From contig DATIYT010000043.1 in the NCBI GenBank assembly GCA_035517495.1, positions 1 through 64,000 on the forward strand: a stretch of 64,000 nucleotides of DNA, in the 5' to 3' direction. The DNA is from DASZHJ01 sp035517495 (GTDB taxonomy: Bacteria > Pseudomonadota > Alphaproteobacteria > ATCC43930 > CGMCC-115725). The translations under genes were made by a program, and so were the position numbers. Of this stretch, positions 53,067 through 61,083 are shown in pieces. The notes beneath the pieces were generated by a model that saw only the letters and a program-made list of their open reading frames with translations, was not told the origin of the DNA and searched no databases. How positions within the stretch are numbered: position 1 is the first letter of the stretch; the number at the start of each line of letters is the position of its first letter.

Positions 53067-54476
53067 CTATACGCTGTAATACATCTGGTATTCGATCGGA
53101 TGCGGCGTGTGCTCGAAGGCGTAGACCTCTTCCCACTTGAGCTCGATGTAGGCCTCGATCTGGTCGCGCGTGAACACGTCGCCCTTGGTCAGGAAGGCGT
53201 GGTCGGCGCGCAGGCATTCGAGCGCTTCGCGGAGCGAACCGCAGACGGTCGGCACGTCCTTCAGTTCCTCCGGCGGCAGATCGTAGAGGTTCTTGTCGAT
53301 GGGGTCGCCGGGATGGATGCGGTTCTGAATGCCATCGATTCCCGCCATCAGCATCGCCGCATATCCGAGATAGGGATTGGCGGCGGGGTCGGGGAAGCGC
53401 ACCTCGACGCGCTTGCCCTTCGGGCTCGCCACATAGGGTATGCGGCACGATGCCGAGCGGTTGCGCGATGAATAAGCCAACAACACCGGCGCTTCAAAGC
53501 CGGGGATCAGGCGCTTGTAGCTGTTGGTGGTGGGATTGGTGAAGGCGTTGATCGCCTTGGCGTGCTTGATGATGCCGCCGATGTAGTAGAGCGCCGCGTC
53601 CGACAGATCGGCATAGCCCGAGCCCGCGAACAGCGGCTTTTCGCCCTTCCAGATCGATTGGTGCACGTGCATGCCGGAGCCGTTGTCGCCCTTGATCGGC
53701 TTCGGCATGAAGGTCGCGGTCTTGCCGTATTGATGCGCGACATTGTGAACGCAGTACTTATAGATCTGCATGTTGTCGGCGGTGCGCACCAGGGTCGAAT
53801 AAACGAAACCCAACTCGTGCTGCGATGGCGCGACCTCGTGGTGGTGCTTTTCCACATCGAGCCCCATGTCCGCCATTACCGAGAGCATCTCGGCGCGCAG
53901 GTCGGAGGCGCCGTCCACCGGCGGCACCGGGAAATACCCGCCCTTGATCGGGGGACGATGACCGGTGTTGCCGTCGGGATACTTCTTGGCGCTGACCCAG
54001 GGCGCCTCCTCGGCATCGATCTCGATGCTCGATCCCGACATCCCGCTCTGGTAGCGCACGTCGTCGAACACGAAGAACTCCGCCTCGGGCCCGAAGAACG
54101 CCTTGTCGCCAATGCCGGTCGAGGCCAGGTATTTCTCGGCCTTTTTGGCGACCGAACGCGGGTCGCGAGCATAGGGTTGGCCGGTCCCTGGCTCGTACAC
54201 GTCGCAATTGATGATGAGAGACGTCTGCGCCGCGAACGGATCGAGCACCGCGGTCGCGCAGTCCGGCATTAGCACCATGTCGCTCTCGTTGATCGCTTTC
54301 CATCCCGCGATCGAGGAGCCGTCGAACATCACGCCGTTGGTGAGGAACTCTTCCGTGATGGTTTTGACGTGGTGCGCCAGGTGTTGCCATTTGCCGCGCG
54401 GGTCGGTGAAGCGGAAGTCCACATACTTGACGTCGTGCTCCTTGATCATATCGAGAACTTTCTTGATCTCGGACAT
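53067..54476 (-). CDS. glnA: Glutamine synthetase type I
   Basis: The 469-residue protein has all GSI features: VKYVDFRFTDPRGKW, MFDGSSIAGW, the metal-binding GPEAEFFVF and HHHEVAPSQHELGF, NGSGMHVHQS, and the C-terminal adenylylation site Tyr398 in KNLYDLPPEEL. It makes glutamine from glutamate, ammonia and ATP. It lies behind glnB with 102 bp between, in the usual alphaproteobacterial glnB-glnA order. Its last codons form copy 2 of the 19-bp repeat. Confidence 0.97.
   Translation of the reverse strand: MSEIKKVLDMIKEHDVKYVDFRFTDPRGKWQHLAHHVKTITEEFLTNGVMFDGSSIAGWKAINESDMVLMPDCATAVLDPFAAQTSLIINCDVYEPGTGQPYARDPRSVAKKAEKYLASTGIGDKAFFGPEAEFFVFDDVRYQSGMSGSSIEIDAEEAPWVSAKKYPDGNTGHRPPIKGGYFPVPPVDGASDLRAEMLSVMADMGLDVEKHHHEVAPSQHELGFVYSTLVRTADNMQIYKYCVHNVAHQYGKTATFMPKPIKGDNGSGMHVHQSIWKGEKPLFAGSGYADLSDAALYYIGGIIKHAKAINAFTNPTTNSYKRLIPGFEAPVLLAYSSRNRSASCRIPYVASPKGKRVEVRFPDPAANPYLGYAAMLMAGIDGIQNRIHPGDPIDKNLYDLPPEELKDVPTVCGSLREALECLRADHAFLTKGDVFTRDQIEAYIELKWEEVYAFEHTPHPIEYQMYYSV
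53071..53089. repeat. 19-bp direct repeat, copy 2 (glnA 3' end)
   Basis: Identical to 46648-46666. Here it encodes the final residues of glutamine synthetase, so this copy is under coding constraint. The other copy is in non-coding or doubtful sequence. Confidence 0.8.
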
Positions 54477-54578
54477 CGCTGGTTTCCCGTTGTTGGTTGC
54501 GTGTTGTCAACAGTACCGGCGGAGCGCGCGCCGCGCGCTCGCACCGCGTGATTTGCTATCGCTCTTGCGCTCGCGGCG

Positions 54579-54917
54579 TCAGATAGCGTCGGCGCCGTGC
54601 TCGCCGGTTCGGATGCGAATTGCCTCTTCGATGGTGGAGACAAAGATCTTTCCGTCGCCGATGCGGCCGGTGTGCGCCGCCTTTTGAATTGCCTCAACGG
54701 CGCGCTCGACCATCGAATCCTCCATCACCACCTCGATCTTAACTTTCGGCAGAAAGTCCACGACGTATTCAGCGCCGCGGTAGAGTTCCGTGTGCCCCTT
54801 CTGCCGTCCGAAGCCCTTGGCCTCGGTAACGGTGATGCCTTGGATACCCACCTCGTGCAAAGCTTCCTTCACTTCGTCGAGCTTGAAGGGTTTGATGATC
54901 GCTTCAACCTTTTTCAT
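54579..54917 (-). CDS. glnB: Nitrogen regulatory protein PII
   Basis: The 112-residue protein is a PII trimer subunit: MKKVEAIIKPFKLDEVKEAL, the T-loop with Tyr51 in TELYRGAEYVVDF, and GRIGDGKIFVSTIEEAIRIR, the B-loop and C-terminus. It senses 2-oxoglutarate, ATP/ADP and uridylylation and controls glutamine synthetase adenylylation and NtrBC. A probable sigma-54 promoter lies at 54995-55010. Confidence 0.97.
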   Translation of the reverse strand: MKKVEAIIKPFKLDEVKEALHEVGIQGITVTEAKGFGRQKGHTELYRGAEYVVDFLPKVKIEVVMEDSMVERAVEAIQKAAHTGRIGDGKIFVSTIEEAIRIRTGEHGADAI

Positions 54918-54994
54918 GCTTCCCTCTACGGCGCGTCGTTAAAGGCGCCTCGGCCGGCAGCGCAGCGGGCGAAACGTCTCATTCCCGCTCGTTA

Positions 54995-55010
54995 AGCACA
55001 AGGCATGCCA
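54995..55010 (-). promoter_or_regulatory. Sigma-54 promoter for glnB-glnA
   Basis: On the minus strand, TGGCATGccttGTGCT matches TGGCACG-N4-TTGCW with the invariant GG and GC at exact spacing and two mismatches elsewhere. It lies 78 bp before the glnB start. Known glnB-glnA operons in alphaproteobacteria use sigma-54 promoters activated by NtrC; no clear NtrC palindrome was found upstream. Confidence 0.75.
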
Positions 55011-55087
55011 TCGCTGACGCCAGGAAGTGTGCGCTATCGACGGCGATGGAGCCTTCGGCGCCCAAATAATTTGCATTATGTGCCTAA

Positions 55088-56290
55088 TTAATAAGCAGAG
55101 GAAGAGCGGCCAGGGAGCTGCCGAACTGAAAGACAGCGGCGGATGCGTTCGATTGCCTCTTCAAGGGCAGGCAGGCTCGCGGCATAGGAGAAGCGCAGAT
55201 AACCCTCTCCGAAGCGCCCGAAACTGGTCCCCGAGAGCGTAGCGACGCCGGCCTCCTCCAGCAGTACGTCCTGCAGTGCCCGAGCATCGAGTCCCGTGCC
55301 GCCGATTGCCGGAAACGCATAAAACGCCCCACCGGGATTGACACAGCGGAAGCCCGGCAGCTCGTTGAGTGCCCGGATGATGAAGCGGCGGCGCTCGGCG
55401 AAGGCACGCACCATAGTTTCCACGGGCTCGCGCGGACCGGTGAGCGCCGCGATCCCCGCGTATTGGGTCGCGGCGTTTACGCAGGAATGGCAGTTGATTG
55501 CCAGCCGCTCGGCGTGGGCAAACAGCGATTTTGGCCAGACCCCGAACCCCATTCGCCATCCCGTCATCGCATAGGTCTTGCTCCAGCCGTCGAGCAGGAT
55601 CAGCCGATCGCGAAGCTCCGGATAGGTGAGAAGGCTCACGTGCTCGGCGCCGTCATAGACCATTTCGCCATAGATCTCGTCGCTCAGGATTGCGACCTCG
55701 GGGTGCCGCTCCAGGCCTTTGACCAGCTTGTCAAACTCCACGCGCGGCACCACGCCGCCCGTGGGGTTCGCGGGGCTGTTGACGATGAGCAGTCGCGTGC
55801 GTGGCGTGATCTTGCGCAACACCTCTTCGGCGCTGAACGAAAAGCCCTTGGCTTCGTGTAATTCGATCGGCACCGGTGTTGCGCCGGAAAACCGGATCAC
55901 GCTCTCGTAGATGGGAAAGCCGGGATTGGGATAGAGGATTTCGACGCCCGGCTCGCCCATGATCATGATCGCAAAGAACATGGTCACCTTGCCGCCCGGC
56001 ACCACGAGAATATCGGCCGGCGACACGGTGACGGCATAACGGCGGTGCAGATCGGCAGCGACCGCTTCTCTGAGCGGCAGGATGCCGTTCGCGGGAGTGT
56101 AGCCGTGGTGACCGTCCGCCAGCGCCTTGCGGCCGGCCTCGACAATGTGCTGCGGCGTTGGGAAGTCCGGCTGCCCGATGCCGAGATTGATGATGGAGCG
56201 CCCCTCGGCCTCCAGGGCTTTGGCGCGAGCGAGCACCTCGAAGGCAGTCTCGGTGCCGAGTTGAGACATGCGCTGGGCGACAGTCACCAT
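55088..56290 (-). CDS. Pyridoxal-phosphate aminotransferase, class I/II
   Basis: The 400-residue protein (ATG at 56290 behind an aaagga site) has fold type I signatures: IINLGIGQPDFPTPQHIVEA, HHGYTPANGILPLREAVA, NSPANPTGGVV, ILSDEIYGEMVYDG, and the PLP Lys in DGWSKTYAMTGWRMGF. It resembles aspartate/alanine aminotransferases of the AspC-like group; the exact substrate is not clear. It is monocistronic, upstream of the sigma-54 region. Confidence 0.92.
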   Translation of the reverse strand: MVTVAQRMSQLGTETAFEVLARAKALEAEGRSIINLGIGQPDFPTPQHIVEAGRKALADGHHGYTPANGILPLREAVAADLHRRYAVTVSPADILVVPGGKVTMFFAIMIMGEPGVEILYPNPGFPIYESVIRFSGATPVPIELHEAKGFSFSAEEVLRKITPRTRLLIVNSPANPTGGVVPRVEFDKLVKGLERHPEVAILSDEIYGEMVYDGAEHVSLLTYPELRDRLILLDGWSKTYAMTGWRMGFGVWPKSLFAHAERLAINCHSCVNAATQYAGIAALTGPREPVETMVRAFAERRRFIIRALNELPGFRCVNPGGAFYAFPAIGGTGLDARALQDVLLEEAGVATLSGTSFGRFGEGYLRFSYAASLPALEEAIERIRRCLSVRQLPGRSSSAY

Positions 56291-56636
56291 GGCGGGTCCT
56301 TTGCGAACGATGCCCCTTTTATGACTGAACCCCGCCCGCCCGCCAAGCGGGGAGGCCAACCCCAAGATATTGTGGCCATTGCCTCGGGGTGATCTCAACT
56401 GATGCCGCGCCATACCCCGCCGATTTCGCGCGGTATTGCGCCAGTCCTGCGCCAATAACGCACCAGCATTTCTCGCGTGCGATATCATTTATCTTATGCG
56501 AGCGTGGTCTTAATCCCGTCGGAGGGGGCTGGATGAGGCGGCGCAATTTCATTTTTGGTGTTGGCCGACGACACGCGGTTGCTGGGCGCTCGTCGCTGAT
56601 GGCAACAAGGACAAATCCGCGCACGTCTTCCCCTGA
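56291..56636. other. Intergenic region, no gene supported
   Basis: This contains overlapping short frames without family signal. It lies between the divergent aminotransferase and the FNR-boxed small gene and probably holds the aminotransferase promoter. Confidence 0.5.
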
Positions 56637-56650
56637 TTGATTCATATCAA
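56637..56650. promoter_or_regulatory. Perfect FNR/FixK box
   Basis: TTGATtcatATCAA matches the consensus in all ten half-site positions. Its centre is about 62 bp before the ATG of the 53-residue secreted peptide, compatible with class II activation from a start site near 56685. Confidence 0.7.
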
Positions 56651-56705
56651 TGGGCGGCCGTCTCAGCGTTCCCACGTGAGCGGGCGACGCTGGAGGAGAG
56701 TCGCC

Positions 56706-56867
56706 ATGAAGAGGATCATTCTCATCGCACTCGGTGCAGTGCCGTCGATATTCGTATTGTCCGCGGCTGTAGCGCGCGAAGGGTCTCCGCCTCCCGGATA
56801 TCCGCCCGGCTGGACTGTGCGAAGCGAACATCTGCCTCCAGTCATGTCGATGCCTTATGAACACTAA
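56706..56867 (+). CDS. Small secreted peptide, probably FNR/FixK regulated
   Basis: The 53-residue product has a signal peptide (IILIALGAVPSIFVLSAAVA) and a short Pro-rich mature part (EGSPPPGYPPGWTVRSEHLP). A ggagag site precedes the ATG, and a perfect FNR/FixK box lies 55 bp upstream. I do not recognise the peptide. The promoter and RBS together make it a credible gene despite its size. Confidence 0.6.
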   Translation: MKRIILIALGAVPSIFVLSAAVAREGSPPPGYPPGWTVRSEHLPPVMSMPYEH

Positions 56868-56996
56868 TCGGCGGTCGGCTTCGCGTGATGCTCGGGACCT
56901 GGGTCAATGCGATCTGCTGCTCGCGAAGATAAAGGCGCAAGGGACGCCATGTCCGAGCCCCAATCAGAAAGAATTAGTTGTTGATGTACGCGGCGA

Positions 56997-57179
56997 TCAG
57001 CGCAGCCAGATGAGGCCGGCGCAGATGGCAATCACGACCTGCGTGATTTTGGAGTCTTTGGCGCGCCGACCTGTGACGCGTTCCCATAGCATGGCGAGAG
57101 ACCAGCCAATGCCCAGATAGGCGAAGACAAAGAGCACCAGACTGATGAGGGTGTGGATGACTTGTTGTGTGAATGTCAT
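56997..57179 (-). CDS. Small membrane protein
   Basis: The 60-residue protein (MTFTQQVIHTLISLVLFVFA, then a second hydrophobic segment VVIAICAGLIW) has two membrane spans joined by a basic loop (RVTGRRAKDSK). Its ATG overlaps the stop of the tiny upstream ORF (ATGA), so translation is coupled. The family is not recognised. Confidence 0.6.
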   Translation of the reverse strand: MTFTQQVIHTLISLVLFVFAYLGIGWSLAMLWERVTGRRAKDSKITQVVIAICAGLIWLR

Positions 57180-57286
57180 TTCAGTGCCTTCACCGGGCTC
57201 GCCGCTTCTTGCTCGCGCGTGCCGCGCTCTCGCGCATAGTGGGCGTTCTGCTCCAGCCGGCGAGGCCCCGATTCGATATTGCGCAT
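57176..57286 (-). CDS. 36-residue coupled mini-ORF
   Basis: The frame reads MRNIESGPRRLEQNAHYARE then RGTREQEAASPVKALK and its stop overlaps the next start as ATGA. An aaggagg lies 14 bp upstream of the ATG, long for a binding site. This frame looks more protein-like than the overlapping 95-codon frame, whose last half reads as random sequence, so that frame may be shifted relative to the true gene. Confidence 0.5.
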   Translation of the reverse strand: MRNIESGPRRLEQNAHYARERGTREQEAASPVKALK

Positions 57287-57477
57287 GGCCTTGGCGCGAA
57301 CCTCCTTGGCTGCGTCCGCACCGGTTCGCGGAAACCGAGATTTTGCCCCGCGATCTTACCGAAGCGAACCGCCGTTGCCTCGGGATCGAACCACTTGCCA
57401 CGGCCGCGCACCAGCCGCGCTACGACGGTGGCGATGGCCTCCATCTCCTGCGCCGTGAGTTGCTGCTCGTCAGACAT
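57190..57477 (-). CDS. Small ORF of the VVARLxRG...WFD family
   Basis: The N-terminal 45 residues (LTAQEMEAIATVVARLVRGR) match the mini-protein at 2581-2736. The C-terminal half is Arg/Pro-rich and unconvincing, while an overlapping frame (57176-57286) looks better. A frameshift relative to the ancestral gene is therefore likely. The function is unknown. Confidence 0.45.
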   Translation of the reverse strand: MSDEQQLTAQEMEAIATVVARLVRGRGKWFDPEATAVRFGKIAGQNLGFREPVRTQPRRFAPRPCAISNRGLAGWSRTPTMRESAARASKKRRAR

Positions 57478-57661
57478 AGCGGTTCCACACGAAAGATAAG
57501 CCGGCCAACCGTCAAGTATCGAGGACGAGGAGTCGATGGTTTTTACACGAGTCCAAGCATTGGATCGACAACTACTTGGAATCGTTAACTATACTGTGCT
57601 GGCTTGATTCTTGCCTTATTTCAGCATTTCCGCCGTTCTCCCAGAGACAGGAGAGAGAGCG

Positions 57662-58201
57662 ATGCTCAGAACTTGGCGCGTGACAGTTTGGGCACTTGCC
57701 GGCCTCGCGATGTATGTCGCTTCGCCTGCGAAGGCAATTCCAATAGTGTCGACCGCGACCTTCGATTTCACCGGGGACTGTACCGACTGCGCCGCGCACG
57801 CCGGAACGCCCACATACATCGTCTCTGCCCAGCTCACGCTCCAGAACTACACGCTGGGAGACTCCATTACTGCCGGCCCCAGCGGCAACTTCGTTTCGTT
57901 CACTTACGACGGCAGCAATTTGCAAGCCGCGTTTACCTTTACCAACAGCACCCCTGGCTTGTTTGTGGGTGGAGCCATCATGGCTCCCTTGCCCGGAGCG
58001 GAGCACGTCCAAGTTGGTGAAAACCCGTCGAACTTCCAATTCCAGTCAAACACAGAGGGCACTTGGTTTGTTGGACCAGGTGGCGATGTTGGCACCAACG
58101 GGACATGGGGCGTACCTGAGCCATCGTCGCTAGCGGTGCTCGCCATGGGCCTCCTCGGCTTCCGGTTCCTAAGCCGCAAGCGCGCGCCGTTGTCACAATA
58201 G
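57662..58201 (+). CDS. PEP-CTERM sorting-signal protein
   Basis: The 179-residue protein has an aggagag site, an N-terminal signal (TVWALAGLAMYVASPAKA) and a beta-rich middle. The C-terminal tripartite PEP-CTERM signal has VPEPSS, then the hydrophobic LAVLAMGLLGFRFL, then the basic SRKR. Such proteins are processed by exosortase and linked to exopolysaccharide. No exosortase gene is in the window. Its 3' end overlaps a minus-strand frame. Confidence 0.88.
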   Translation: MLRTWRVTVWALAGLAMYVASPAKAIPIVSTATFDFTGDCTDCAAHAGTPTYIVSAQLTLQNYTLGDSITAGPSGNFVSFTYDGSNLQAAFTFTNSTPGLFVGGAIMAPLPGAEHVQVGENPSNFQFQSNTEGTWFVGPGGDVGTNGTWGVPEPSSLAVLAMGLLGFRFLSRKRAPLSQ

Positions 58202-58239
58202 CAACCTGTTTTCTCCTCAATCGCCCAGTCGCGGCGAGC

Positions 58240-58496
58240 GTTGCGCCACTAGCCGCCTTGCTTGGGCCGCGCCAGAACCATTGGCCGTGCTCGCGGGCGA
58301 CGCTGGCGATCATGCTGGCGACGGCGGTGGCCGCTTCATCATCCAGCGCGCGGGAATACCGCTCGCGGTATGCGGCGAGTGCAGCTTGATAGGCCAGCAA
58401 GTCGGATTCGCCGGCCTGCCGCTCACGCCGGTACGCGAGTGCGACGGCGCGAACGGTCTCGGGATTCCAGCGCGAGAGCGGAGCGGCGGGGAGCAT
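58240..58496 (-). CDS. Small ORF with AALAAYRER and WFW motifs
   Basis: About 85 residues from MLPAAPLSRWNPETVRAVAL contain DLLAYQAALAAYRERYSRAL, DDEAATAVASMIASVAREHG and QWFWRG. The frame stays open to 57978 antisense to the PEP-CTERM gene, but that part is not protein-like, so the 3' end is uncertain. It is a relative of the remnants at 1480-1692 and 2581-2736. The function is unknown. Confidence 0.45.
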
Positions 58497-58502
58497 GGGC
58501 GC

Positions 58503-58634
58503 CTATGGCGCTTTGACCAGCTTCAGCTCAAAGCCATCAACGAAGGGTGCCCAGGTCTCGGTTGGAACACGCCTGAACATGAGAGTGACAGGGCCGGGAG
58601 CAAGTTGCATCTCGAATGGCTTACCCTCATTCAT
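58503..58634 (-). CDS. 43-residue mini-protein
   Basis: The frame reads MNEGKPFEMQLAPGPVTLMF then RRVPTETWAPFVDGFELKLV. Its ATG overlaps the stop of the upstream 92-residue gene, so it is probably coupled. It is short but well formed, with alternating hydrophobic and charged residues. I do not recognise the family. Confidence 0.5.
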   Translation of the reverse strand: MNEGKPFEMQLAPGPVTLMFRRVPTETWAPFVDGFELKLVKAP

Positions 58635-58905
58635 CCATCTGCGCGGGGACCTCGACGGAACGGTGTGATCGCGTCATGGCGAATGGCGACGGCGACGTGC
58701 CCTGCACCAAGATCGCTCCCGGTGGCTGATGCATGTCGAAATCCAATCTCCATTGGCCGTTCGCACCTTCCGTGATTGTCCCCTCATAGATGCCGTTTGC
58801 GATGTCTCGCCCGCGAAACCGACCGTTCTTGACATCGACGACCCCAATGCCGACGCCTTCAAAACCGCAGTAGACGAAACCCCATGTCCCATCTTCGATT
58901 GGCAT
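58627..58905 (-). CDS. GrlR-like small protein
   Basis: The 92-residue protein (MPIEDGTWGFVYCGFEGVGI then VDVKNGRFRGRDIANGIYEG) has the strand pattern and GxGIG...GRxxGRD...YEGT spacing of GrlR-like beta-barrel proteins, first described as negative regulators of type III secretion in enterobacteria. Many alphaproteobacteria have similar small proteins. The actual role here is unknown. A 43-residue gene is coupled to its stop. Confidence 0.6.
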   Translation of the reverse strand: MPIEDGTWGFVYCGFEGVGIGVVDVKNGRFRGRDIANGIYEGTITEGANGQWRLDFDMHQPPGAILVQGTSPSPFAMTRSHRSVEVPAQMDE

Positions 58906-59034
58906 CGCGAACCTACCGTTGCAGCTACCGGAGCGGGCTACCAGCGTCCGGGAAATTTAGTCAGCTAGAGGGTGCGGACACGCTGCTGACACGACGATGA
59001 TCGCTTCGACGACTTCTTCTAAGTCCTTGATATA

Positions 59035-59112
59035 TGGGGCGAGCGACCGGACTCGAACCGGCGACATCCAGAATCACAATCTGGCGCTCTAACCACCTGA
59101 GCTACGCTCGCC
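59035..59112 (-). tRNA. tRNA-His (GTG)
   Basis: The minus strand gives acceptor GCGAGCG pairing with CGCTCGC, an encoded extra 5' G (G-1) opposite C73 as in other tRNA-His genes, and an encoded CCA. The anticodon stem-loop is CCAGATTGTGATTCTGG with anticodon GTG, and the T arm has GGTTCGAGTCC. It stands alone at the edge of the small-gene patch. Confidence 0.95.
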
Positions 59113-59309
59113 ATTGAGAGGGTGTGGTCGTACCTTGAGGACGAGGGGGCGTCAAGCGGCAGGGCCCGAGGATCAGGCTCGAAAGGCCCTGAATCGTCGG
59201 TCGGTTGGAAGTCCCTCACGCGATCAAATAATCGTTAACCCTGCGTACACCGTTAGTCGGATAGAGATTACATTGGCGTGTGCCGTCAGGCCGCCAACGC
59301 GGGGACATC

Positions 59310-59441
59310 ATGGCGCGTATTGCCCTCGGACTCGCCGCGGCGCCAGACCTCGATTACGCTGGGTCCGGTGGCGCAAGCGATCGCGCGGCGGCGCTGGTGA
59401 AATCGCTGATCGAGCCGCAGGCGGTGAATTTAGTCCAGTGA
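59310..59441 (+). CDS. Possible 43-residue ORF
   Basis: The frame (MARIALGLAAAPDLDYAGSG, then a short helical part) starts 25 bp before any other signal and has no recognised homolog. It may be a real small gene or the remnant of one. The rest of 59113-59538 holds nothing I can support. Confidence 0.25.
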   Translation: MARIALGLAAAPDLDYAGSGGASDRAAALVKSLIEPQAVNLVQ

Positions 59442-59538
59442 GCGAGATCCTGCGAGGTACGGTTGCCACCGTTATCTTCGCGGCGAGCCGCACTAATTGA
59501 CCGTATCAATTGCGCTCATCGCAGGCAAAGTTGATTGC

Positions 59539-61083
59539 ATGAACCGGTTGTTGGAATGCTCGCGAACGTCACTGGCGCTTCTCACGCCGAGGGAGATGGG
59601 GCGCGCCGATGCCTATGCGGTTACGCACGGATCAAGCGAGAGCGACCTTATGATGGCGGCGGGCCGCGCGGTTGCGTGCGCCGTTGCATCCCGCTGGTCC
59701 GCGCGCCCGACCCTGGTGTTGTGTGGCCCCGGCAACAACGGCGGCGATGGTTTTGTCGCGGCGGAGGCGCTCCGAGCCGAGGGATGGCCGGTGCGCGTCG
59801 CGCTGCTCGGCGAGGCATCGGCGCTAAAAGGTGCCGCCGCTCATTATGCGATGCTCTGGCAGGGTGCGATCGAGCCGCTCGCTCCCGCCGCTGTGGATGG
59901 CGCGGAGCTGATCATCGATGCCGTTTTCGGTGCCGGGCTTGCGCGTCCCATCGTCGGCGCGGCTGCCGACACGCTGTCGCGAGCGGCGAATACGGCGGCC
60001 TCGATCGTGGCGGTTGACGTTCCCAGTGGCGTTGACGGCGAAACCGGAGAGGTTCGCGGGCTTGCGCTGCGCGCCGACACCACGGTCACGTTCTTTCGCA
60101 AGAAGCCGGGCCACCTGCTGATGCCGGGCCGAATGCTTTGCGGCGAGACTGTGCTCGCCGACATCGGAATTCCCGATGCGGCATTGACCGAATTGAGCGG
60201 CCCAGGGGTAAGCGAAAACGCGCCGGCGCTGTGGCTCGGCGAGTATCCGTGGGCTCCGCCGACCGCGCATAAGTACCGCCGTGGTCATGCGCTGGTTTTT
60301 GGTGGAGCGAACATGACGGGCGCTTCGCGACTTGCGGCCCGCGCGGCCGGCCGTGTCGGCGCGGGTCTTGTCACCCTTGCGGCACCGACCTCGGCATGGC
60401 CGGTCTATGCCTCATCGCTCTTCAGCACGATCGTGTTGCCGGTCGCCGGACTTGGCGAGTTCAAGACGCTGCTTCAGGACGCCCGGCGCAACGTGGTCTT
60501 GCTGGGCCCCGGCGCCGGCGTCACGCCTTCATTGCGGGAAGCGGTGCTGGCCGCTCTCGCCGAACGCCGCGCCACGGTCCTCGATGCCGATGCCCTGACA
60601 GCCTTTTCCGATCGGCCGGATGCACTGTTCGCGGCAATCAAGGGGCCGACGGTGCTCACGCCGCACGAGGGTGAGTTTGCTCGGCTTTTCTCGGTGCAGG
60701 GCAGCAAACTGGTGCGCGCCCGCGCGGCTGCGGCGCGCAGTGGGGCGATCATCGTGCTCAAGGGCCCCGATACAGTGGTCGCGGCCCCGGATGGTGGCGC
60801 CGTCATCAATACCAACGCGCCGGCGGAACTGGCGACCGGCGGCACTGGCGACGTGCTGGCGGGAATGATCGCCGGGCTGCTGGCACAGGGCATGTCGCCA
60901 TTGGCGGCGGCCTCGGCCGCGGTCTGGCTGCAGGGAGAGGCGGCGCAATCGATAGGCCCCGGCCTCATCGCCGAGGACCTCATCTCGGTGTTGCCGGGCG
61001 TACTGCGGGGATTGCGGGCGCTTGCTCGAGATTTTGGATGCCTTGCGGCTGTCACCGATCGTCTGTATCGCGAGGAACCATGA
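59539..61083 (+). CDS. nnrED: Bifunctional NAD(P)HX epimerase/dehydratase
   Basis: The 514-residue protein joins two enzymes that repair hydrated NAD(P)H. The N-terminal epimerase half has LCGPGNNGGDGFVAAEAL and AVDVPSGVDGETG. The C-terminal ADP-dependent dehydratase half has GHALVFGGANMTGASRLAAR, GPGAGVTPSLRE, VLDADALTAF and NAPAELATGGTGDVLAGMIA. The gene is coupled by ATGA to malonyl-CoA decarboxylase. The start codon is not certain, because an earlier in-frame ATG exists at 59497. Confidence 0.93.
   Translation: MNRLLECSRTSLALLTPREMGRADAYAVTHGSSESDLMMAAGRAVACAVASRWSARPTLVLCGPGNNGGDGFVAAEALRAEGWPVRVALLGEASALKGAAAHYAMLWQGAIEPLAPAAVDGAELIIDAVFGAGLARPIVGAAADTLSRAANTAASIVAVDVPSGVDGETGEVRGLALRADTTVTFFRKKPGHLLMPGRMLCGETVLADIGIPDAALTELSGPGVSENAPALWLGEYPWAPPTAHKYRRGHALVFGGANMTGASRLAARAAGRVGAGLVTLAAPTSAWPVYASSLFSTIVLPVAGLGEFKTLLQDARRNVVLLGPGAGVTPSLREAVLAALAERRATVLDADALTAFSDRPDALFAAIKGPTVLTPHEGEFARLFSVQGSKLVRARAAAARSGAIIVLKGPDTVVAAPDGGAVINTNAPAELATGGTGDVLAGMIAGLLAQGMSPLAAASAAVWLQGEAAQSIGPGLIAEDLISVLPGVLRGLRALARDFGCLAAVTDRLYREEP

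Noticed and set aside
55068..55083. NtrC-like dyad (tgcattatgtgc) upstream of glnB
   Set aside because: The spacing and half-sites do not fit TGCACC-N5-GGTGCA, so I did not call an NtrC site.
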